Source of the DNA: Saccharicrinis carchari
GTDB taxonomy: Bacteria > Bacteroidota > Bacteroidia > Bacteroidales > Marinilabiliaceae
Assembly (NCBI RefSeq): GCF_900182605.1
Contig: NZ_FXTB01000005.1
Coordinates: forward strand, 186,001-250,000
DNA: 64,000 nucleotides
Direction of reading: 5' to 3'
Shown here: positions 58,263 through 64,000 of the stretch, one piece after another
How the letters are laid out: every line of letters starts with the position of its first letter
Position numbering within the stretch: the stretch's first letter is position 1
The notes under the pieces: model-generated
Seen by the model: the letters and a program-made list of their open reading frames with translations, nothing else
The model's database searches: none
Told to the model about the DNA's origin: nothing
Made by a program: the position numbers and the translations under genes

Positions 58263-60197
58263 TCAATCCTCCGCTTTCATTTTATCCAACTGCCAGAAAT
58301 AACGCACAAACGGGTCGTCGTATCCCGTGGCTTCTATTACTTTATGCTTTGCTTTTTTTGCGTCTTTAAAGCTGTTAAAACTGCCATATACATAGCGATA
58401 ATTGCCATCATTGCCTTTGTACAGCATTATCTTATCCTTGTCCAGTTGCCTATAAGCATCGTAATTATCCAATGGTTTTTTTAGGGTTACAAACTGTACG
58501 GTGTATTTACCCCTGACCATTGTAGCGGCTTTATCCGTATCTGTAACCTCGTCCTTACCGGTTTTGGTTTCTGTTTTTACCGCTGCCAGCAATCCTTTCA
58601 CCATCACATCCTCTGTTTCTACCGATTGCGATTGGTTTAAATAGGTCATGTCGCGGCTAACTGTTAGGCTACTCACTGTATTTTCTATATTTTCACCCAT
58701 TATTTCGATGTCGTAAGTTTTTTCGGCTTCCAGAATAAACATGTATTTACCCGACACCGGATTGGGACTATACTCGCCTACTAAGTGGTCTGTTCCCTTC
58801 TCTTTAACCTGTATTAATACATCATCCCAGGCATACTCCCTGCCTGCATTAAGCTTGCCTTTTATAACGGCCAGACGTTCTATTTCCGGTTGTTCGTATT
58901 CTATGGCATACAGATCCGAACCGCCGTAATTTTCTTCAAAGCGTGAGGATGCCATGTAGGCTCTGTTTTCTGCCGCGGTAGGCACAAAAAAGAAATCATC
59001 GTCGGGGGTATTGATCGGGTAGCCCATATTAACGGGTTCGCTCCAAGAGCTATCCGCTTTCATCCGGCTGTAAAAAATGTCGAAATTACCCATGGTATTG
59101 TGCCCCTCAGAACTAAAAAACAAGGTTTTACCATCCGGGTGAATCATAGGTGTTTCTTCGTCATACGGGGTATTAATATCCGGTCCCAGGCTTTTTGGAG
59201 TACCCCATTTGCCGTTGGGTAATTTGCGTACCATATAAATATCCAAGCCACCCTCTCCACCTTTTCTGTCACTGGTGAAAAATAGCATTGATTTATCGGC
59301 ATTGATGGAAGCGTGGGTTTCGTTGTAGCGGCTGTTAATTCCTTGGGGCAGCATAAAAGGCTCGCTCCATATTTCGCCGTCAAACTCGCTCACATAAAGG
59401 TTTTGGCCGTCAAAATCGCTGCGTAGCAGATACAGTTCACTCCCGTCTGCCGAAAGGCATAAAGCCGACTCATGGCTGTCTCTTTTCTGCACCTCTTTAA
59501 TCACCTTTGCTTTGCCCCACTTTTCATTTTCTTTTTTGGCTGTATATATCTTTTCTGAAAATTGTCCATCGTTTAACATTTGGGAGTAGGATGATTTACG
59601 CCGTGAGGTAAAGATAACGATTGATTCATCGGCACTTACTAGTGGGCTGTGGTCATCGTAGCTTGAATTTATCGTGCTTCCGAGGTTATGTACTTCGAGC
59701 TTAACAGGATTTTTCATAAATTTTATCCCGTTGTTGCTTATTTCTATTTCGCGGCTTATCATTTCTCTCAACTCTGTTTCATCCTCATCTGTAAAATCAA
59801 GCATCTTGTGGTACACGCCCAATGCATCCTTATACCGATAGAGCATCTGCATACTTTTAGCCTTCGATAGGTGCAAATCTACACCTAACTCGGTATAATA
59901 ATTCTCGGGCTTTAAAAGCTCCACTGCTTTAGAAAAATACACCAATGCCGAATCGTGTCCTCCCTTTGCATTAAGGTATGAATGGCCCAGATTGTAAAGC
60001 ACATTTATGTTTTCCGGTTCCTCTTCAGCTACTCTTTTAAACAAAGGGATGGCTTGTTCATAATCTTCCTTTTCGGCAAACGAAACCGCAAGGTTAAACA
60101 TTTTAGTCACACTCGGATTATTGTTTTGCCCCGAAAGCGACTGAATTGAAAGCAACAGAGCTATACAGACAGCGAATAGGTTAGATTTAGCAGACAT
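58263..60197 (-). CDS. PorE-like TPR/PD40 protein with a SPOR-like C-terminus
   Basis: About 644 residues from MSAKSNLFAV, with a signal peptide ending near LSGQ. The order is TPR region (about 25-150), a WD40-like PD40 beta-propeller (DESIVIFTSRRKSS, KSMLFFTSDRKGGEGGLDIY, TLFFSSEGHNTMGNFDIFYS), a short carboxypeptidase-regulatory-like domain (IKGKLNAGREYAWDDVLIQVK) and a final SPOR-like domain (YTVQFVTLKKP ... YRYVYGSFNSFKDAKKA). The usual OmpA-like domain of PorE is absent. The gene follows the second PD40 gene at 60288. Confidence 0.8.
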   Translation of the reverse strand: MSAKSNLFAVCIALLLSIQSLSGQNNNPSVTKMFNLAVSFAEKEDYEQAIPLFKRVAEEEPENINVLYNLGHSYLNAKGGHDSALVYFSKAVELLKPENYYTELGVDLHLSKAKSMQMLYRYKDALGVYHKMLDFTDEDETELREMISREIEISNNGIKFMKNPVKLEVHNLGSTINSSYDDHSPLVSADESIVIFTSRRKSSYSQMLNDGQFSEKIYTAKKENEKWGKAKVIKEVQKRDSHESALCLSADGSELYLLRSDFDGQNLYVSEFDGEIWSEPFMLPQGINSRYNETHASINADKSMLFFTSDRKGGEGGLDIYMVRKLPNGKWGTPKSLGPDINTPYDEETPMIHPDGKTLFFSSEGHNTMGNFDIFYSRMKADSSWSEPVNMGYPINTPDDDFFFVPTAAENRAYMASSRFEENYGGSDLYAIEYEQPEIERLAVIKGKLNAGREYAWDDVLIQVKEKGTDHLVGEYSPNPVSGKYMFILEAEKTYDIEIMGENIENTVSSLTVSRDMTYLNQSQSVETEDVMVKGLLAAVKTETKTGKDEVTDTDKAATMVRGKYTVQFVTLKKPLDNYDAYRQLDKDKIMLYKGNDGNYRYVYGSFNSFKDAKKAKHKVIEATGYDDPFVRYFWQLDKMKAED

Positions 60198-60287
60198 TAT
60201 ATACAGGTTTTTGAGTTTTTGAAACGAAAGTGCAAAATACCATTTATAGCGCAAACGGCCATGCCATCATCTCCTTAAAAATATAAT

Positions 60288-61880
60288 TTACTGGTTCGTA
60301 TTTACTTTTAAAACTAAAGGATCAAGATAAAAGGTGTGTTTTTTTCGAGCAAAGGTATTTTCGGCTGGAATATTAAAGTCTTTAATAACCGTTTTATGTC
60401 CTTCCATTTCTATTTCCATGTTATAATGGGCACCGGCAGGAAGAATAAAAATGTATTTTCCATTATTAGGACTGGGACGATAAACGCCTTCAACCTCACC
60501 ACTATTTTTATTAGTTACTGTTATTTTTGCGTTGGCAGCAGGCTCACCATCCGGACGAAACAGAAATCCACCGGCCACGGTTAATGCATTGGGATGGTTA
60601 CTGGGAAACTCAATCAAGTATATATCTGCTCCTCCAAATCCTTTATCCCGCCGCGAGGCATAGTATACTCTTTGCTCGTCGATGGTAGGGGCATAAAACA
60701 GGTCGTCAAATGGGGTGTTGATTGGATAACCAATATTCAGCACATTTCCCCAGTTACCCGCGGTATCTATGCCGGCTTTAAATATATCGTAACCCCCCAT
60801 AGAGCGATGCCCCTCAGAACTAAAATATAAAGTTTTTCCATTGGGATGGATATAAGGACTTTCCTCGTCGTATTCAGTATTTATTTTCTCGCCCATATTG
60901 CGTACTTTTCCCCAACTACCATCAGGCAGTTTGTTCACACAATAGATATCCTTGCCTCCATATCCACCGGCACGATCACTGGTAAAGTATAAGGTGTTTC
61001 CATCTATCGAAAAGGAGGCGTGTGTTTCATTGGCCATTGTATTGATGGGGGAGGGTAATTTTTCAAGCTCGCCCCAATTGTTGTTTTTAAAGTAGCTGGT
61101 GTGTATATTGCCAACTCCTGCTTCACTTTTGTAGATAAGTAAGGTGCTGCCATCGGACGAAATTCCTATGGTAGCACTGTTGCCCTGGGTATTAAAACCG
61201 ATACCCCTTGAGGTAATCCATTGGCCATCGCGCCAATGCGAAAAATACACGTTTTCGTATGTCGTAGCAGCCTTATGGGTAGCAGATGCTACGGGTTTTC
61301 TTGTTGAGGTGAATAAGAGCATATCCTCGTGTAAATTTACTACGGGACTGTGTTCGTCGTACTTCGTATTGATAAAGGGTCCGAGATTGGTAATTCTAAA
61401 ATCTACAGGATGCTTTTTAAGCGCTAAAGCATTTTTGTTGTATATTATTTCGCGCTGAATCTTTTTTTTGGCTGCACTTTGTTTGCTTGCGATTTGCTTT
61501 TTTAACTTTTCAAAAAGCTCCAATGCTTCTGCAAAGCGATAACCAAGATGGTACGCCTGTCCAAGGTAGAACCTGGCTTCGATGGCTTGGGTACTTTTTT
61601 TATTTTTAAGCGGGTATTTTTGAACTGCCTCCTCCAATAATTCTATTGATTTTTCGATATGATTTTCCGAAAATAGAAAACACTCTCCAGCTTTAAATAA
61701 GATATACCTATCGTTGGGATATTCTTTTAACAAGCGGTTGTAAATAGCCGAGGCATCCTGGTAATTATCAAGCTGTAACAAGTCCTCAGCTTTAAGTATT
61801 TCCTTTTTGTATGCACGTTGCTGTGCACTCATGCTCGTAACCCAAAAAAGTGACAACAGTAAAATAAATATTTTTTGCAT
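60288..61880 (-). CDS. PorE-like TPR/PD40 protein without OmpA domain
   Basis: 530 residues. Signal peptide ending near SMSAQ, TPR region (about 20-140), then PD40 blades (DMLLFTSTRKPVA, NTLYFTSDRAGGYGGKDIYC, TLYFSSEGHRSMGGYDIFKA) and a carboxypeptidase-regulatory domain at the end (GGFLFRPDGEPAANAKITV). It shares its architecture with the downstream gene but lacks the SPOR end. In PorE of type IX secretion an OmpA domain follows; here it does not. Confidence 0.82.
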   Translation of the reverse strand: MQKIFILLLSLFWVTSMSAQQRAYKKEILKAEDLLQLDNYQDASAIYNRLLKEYPNDRYILFKAGECFLFSENHIEKSIELLEEAVQKYPLKNKKSTQAIEARFYLGQAYHLGYRFAEALELFEKLKKQIASKQSAAKKKIQREIIYNKNALALKKHPVDFRITNLGPFINTKYDEHSPVVNLHEDMLLFTSTRKPVASATHKAATTYENVYFSHWRDGQWITSRGIGFNTQGNSATIGISSDGSTLLIYKSEAGVGNIHTSYFKNNNWGELEKLPSPINTMANETHASFSIDGNTLYFTSDRAGGYGGKDIYCVNKLPDGSWGKVRNMGEKINTEYDEESPYIHPNGKTLYFSSEGHRSMGGYDIFKAGIDTAGNWGNVLNIGYPINTPFDDLFYAPTIDEQRVYYASRRDKGFGGADIYLIEFPSNHPNALTVAGGFLFRPDGEPAANAKITVTNKNSGEVEGVYRPSPNNGKYIFILPAGAHYNMEIEMEGHKTVIKDFNIPAENTFARKKHTFYLDPLVLKVNTNQ

Positions 61881-61981
61881 AGGGGCAATAACTTAGTCCA
61901 CGTTTCGCATAACCTTAGTGTGGCTACCATTCAAATCTATATAAAAATAGATATTTGTTTTTATTCTGCAATACTTTTTTG

Positions 61982-63136
61982 TTAAAGTGCAATTGTTTGA
62001 CCTTGAATAAGCTTATTGTCGCTACCAAGCATAACTTTTGCCTGCAAATCTAAAAAACGATAATTAAATTTACATTTGTACGTATCCATTGTTTTTATCA
62101 TCTGTTTATACGGCATTAGTCCTTGCACAAAAACAAGCGTACCCTGTTGCTCCATAGCCGGGTCAGTTATTGTTTTAACTACAAATTTCTTTTCAAGTTG
62201 CTGCATCAAATCTTCAGGGGCAGGATAGTTGTGTAAAAATAATAGTGTGGGTTGGTTGGCAACAGGGTTTTGAGCCTTGTTTTTAAGTAGAGCATGTTTG
62301 AAAGTGGACAGTGCGCTGGCTACAAATACCCCCAGGTAAATAAAAACCTTTAAAACAATTCCGTAGCTTTTGCTAAAGTGCTTATGGGCAAATTGAACCA
62401 TGGCTTTGTAAAATCTATTTACATAGGTTTTATCTTTTATGGTGCTCTCTCCTTTAAAATGAATGATACTCGATTCGGAAAAGTAGTAATTGGCGTAGGC
62501 ATGTTTTGTTACACGGTAAGATAGGTCGATATCTTCGCCATACATAAAAAAATCTTCGTCCAACAAGCCTACCTTATCCAGAACACTCTTTTTAAAAAGC
62601 ATAAAGGCTCCGGCAAGCACTTCTATTTTACTGTTTTTGTTTGGGCTTAGATAACCTTTGTGGTATTCGGCAAATATTTTTGAAGTAGGAAATAAAGCAG
62701 CCAGTCCCGACATTTTTGTTAGAGCGGTCCATGGCGACGGCACACCACGTTTTGATTCGGGAAGGAATAGGCCTGAACCGTCGATCATGCGAATACCCAT
62801 TCCACCCGCATCCTTGGTGTTTTGCATAAAAGCGATGGTTTTGGTAAAGGTGTCTTCTGCTACAACGGTATCCGGGTTCAGTATTAAAATATATTTCCCG
62901 TGAGCCTTGCGGATAGCCTGATTGTTGGCTTTGGCAAAGCCCGGGTTGACCTGATTGGCAATAAGTTTACAGGCAGGAAACTCTTTGGCCACCATAGCTG
63001 CGGCACCATCGGAAGAATTATTGTCTACCACAAACACCTCAGCCGTAATAGTCGTGCAAGCCGCAAAAACCGAATTCAGGGTCAGCCGTAGAAAATCTAC
63101 GGCATTATAACTGACTATTACAACAGATAAATCCAA
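61982..63136 (-). CDS. GT2 family glycosyltransferase (rhamnosyltransferase-like)
   Basis: 384 residues. The GT-A core has MDLSVVIVSYNAVDFLRLTL, VVDNNSSDGAAAM and LILNPDTVV (the D-x-D-type site), with the late motif FFMYGEDIDLSYRV. A single membrane helix (about 265-283) follows, then a cytoplasmic tail. It likely adds sugars to cell-surface glycans. The next gene lies 5 bp upstream. Confidence 0.88.
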   Translation of the reverse strand: MDLSVVIVSYNAVDFLRLTLNSVFAACTTITAEVFVVDNNSSDGAAAMVAKEFPACKLIANQVNPGFAKANNQAIRKAHGKYILILNPDTVVAEDTFTKTIAFMQNTKDAGGMGIRMIDGSGLFLPESKRGVPSPWTALTKMSGLAALFPTSKIFAEYHKGYLSPNKNSKIEVLAGAFMLFKKSVLDKVGLLDEDFFMYGEDIDLSYRVTKHAYANYYFSESSIIHFKGESTIKDKTYVNRFYKAMVQFAHKHFSKSYGIVLKVFIYLGVFVASALSTFKHALLKNKAQNPVANQPTLLFLHNYPAPEDLMQQLEKKFVVKTITDPAMEQQGTLVFVQGLMPYKQMIKTMDTYKCKFNYRFLDLQAKVMLGSDNKLIQGQTIAL

Positions 63137-63141
63137 TAGGG

Positions 63142-63576
63142 CTATTCTTTACAAAATAAAGTTTTAAAAAAATTACACCACGGGCGTCTTGCTGCCCGCT
63201 CCATTCTCTGTTTAATTTTCCTGGTCTCCTCATCGTTGCCCAATCCAAGCTCCTGCCAAATTTCGCCCCAACCATAAAAACCACCTACATTACGGTCATC
63301 GATAAACAAGTCGGCATTAATTTTTCGGCTCGATTCGTTCTCGTTAAAAATCTCTTCAGGATAACTCTTGTTTACCGCAAAAAATTCTATTCCTCGTTTT
63401 TGGCAATATGCAACGGCTTCATCCAGTTCGTGACCGGAGCGGTAGGTCCATAAAATTAATAAATGACCGGCTTTCTGCATCGCTTTTAGGGTGTCGAACG
63501 CAAAAAGCATTTCTTTCCCTATGCGAGGATATCTATGCTCAACGATGGTCCCATCAAAATCAACGGCTATAGTCAT
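63142..63576 (-). CDS. small HAD-family hydrolase, BT0820-like
   Basis: 144 residues. HAD motif I is AVDFDGTIVEHRYP, the second motif is ILWTYRSG and the acidic FIDDRNVGG is motif IV. Compact Bacteroidota HADs of this type lack a cap domain; substrate unknown. It is followed by the glycosyltransferase with a 5-bp gap. Confidence 0.87.
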   Translation of the reverse strand: MTIAVDFDGTIVEHRYPRIGKEMLFAFDTLKAMQKAGHLLILWTYRSGHELDEAVAYCQKRGIEFFAVNKSYPEEIFNENESSRKINADLFIDDRNVGGFYGWGEIWQELGLGNDEETRKIKQRMERAARRPWCNFFKTLFCKE

Positions 63577-63607
63577 GTATATTTTTATCGTTTAAAATTA
63601 TATAAAT

Positions 63608-63982
63608 TTATTTTACTTGCTCTGCCAATAGTTCTGATTCCTCATCATCCAGTTCTAAATCGCTTATTATGCGCTGTTTGGTAGGTGCATGTATGATAAA
63701 CAGTACAAACACCACCGCAAACATGTATAAAAACGATTTGTCGGCAGCTACCAGATAAGCCATCATCGCCAATAGACCAATCCCCTCGAGCAAGGCTATG
63801 CGTACCACAAAGGCCAATTGGAACATAGCTATTTTTTTACTCAAGGTCAATGAGCGATTGATATGCTTTATTTTTTTGAAATAAAAAATATGACTCACCG
63901 GAATACCCACTAACAAAGCCATGATAACTACAGCTTTTAATACGTTGAGCGTTTGCAAATCGAATATTGCAAATGCCCCCAT
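63608..63982 (-). CDS. membrane protein of unknown function
   Basis: 124 residues with about three or four hydrophobic helices (for example VLKAVVIMALLVGIPVSHIF and FLYMFAVVFVLFII) and a polar acidic C-terminus. I recognise no family. It lies at the window edge, 30 bp upstream of the HAD gene on the same strand. Confidence 0.7.
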   Translation of the reverse strand: MGAFAIFDLQTLNVLKAVVIMALLVGIPVSHIFYFKKIKHINRSLTLSKKIAMFQLAFVVRIALLEGIGLLAMMAYLVAADKSFLYMFAVVFVLFIIHAPTKQRIISDLELDDEESELLAEQVK

Positions 63983-64000
63983 TTTAAAAACTATAATAAC

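Noticed and set aside
1-64000. CRISPR arrays, tRNA, rRNA and tmRNA genes.
   Set aside because: No regularly spaced identical repeats with spacers and no recognisable tRNA-like T-loop or rRNA sequence was found on either strand.

Overview
The window looks like chromosomal DNA from a member of the Bacteroidota, probably a marine or sediment Bacteroidales/Marinilabiliales-type organism; the exact genus is inference. Evidence: promoters with the TAnnTTTG -7 box, almost no Shine-Dalgarno sites, the rplM-rpsI and rpsB-tsf operons, PorE-like TPR/PD40 proteins, DUF502, YraN and a stand-alone HsdR_N protein, at moderate to low GC. No rRNA, tRNA or CRISPR array was found.

Layout. 1-11.3 kb is housekeeping and accessory metabolism: a truncated TPR sensor-type protein, riboflavin synthase, a DFR-like dehydratase, small conserved proteins, a TauE/SafE permease, DoxX and DoxD/DoxA proteins, an NlpE/META lipoprotein, threonine ammonia-lyase and a DCC-family protein. 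11.3-14.7 kb is a decayed accessory island: an RHS tail, an unidentified GC-rich block, a primase CHC2 fragment, an XRE regulator and a PIN-type antitoxin each broken by one stop codon, an intact RhuM protein, and a broken lipoprotein and CPBP-like gene.

14.7-30.6 kb, all on the minus strand, is the most unusual part. It encodes a double-glycine leader peptide with a cysteine-free Asn/Thr/Gly-rich core, a strong hairpin just after it, a C39-peptidase ABC exporter (PCAT), its HlyD partner, a LanC-like protein without visible zinc ligands, three sugar-transferase-like proteins (one with a possible PqqD/RRE-like tail), three two-domain retropepsin-like lipoproteins (two of them nearly identical) and three CPBP membrane proteases. 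Three copies of an intergenic repeat and one element with long inverted arms and hairpin ends are embedded in it. I read it as a candidate RiPP or peptide-secretion system of undescribed composition.

30.8-44.0 kb is biosynthetic: a trp leader peptide (WWWHW) with attenuator-like terminator, then trpE-G-D-C-F-B, a LysE exporter, an orphan RHH antitoxin-like gene and trpA, followed by purU, a TlpA-like thioredoxin and hisH-A-F-IE. 44.4-53.8 kb carries a PurF-type amidophosphoribosyltransferase, an FN3 lipoprotein, a NylB-like serine hydrolase coupled to a cysteine-less flavin oxidoreductase, a large transglutaminase-like secreted protein and the alkyladenine glycosylase. 54.2-57.1 kb holds rplM-rpsI and rpsB-tsf. 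57.2-64 kb holds an HsdR_N protein, a GNAT acetyltransferase, two PorE-like TPR/PD40 proteins (one with a SPOR-like end), a GT2 enzyme, a small HAD protein and a membrane protein.
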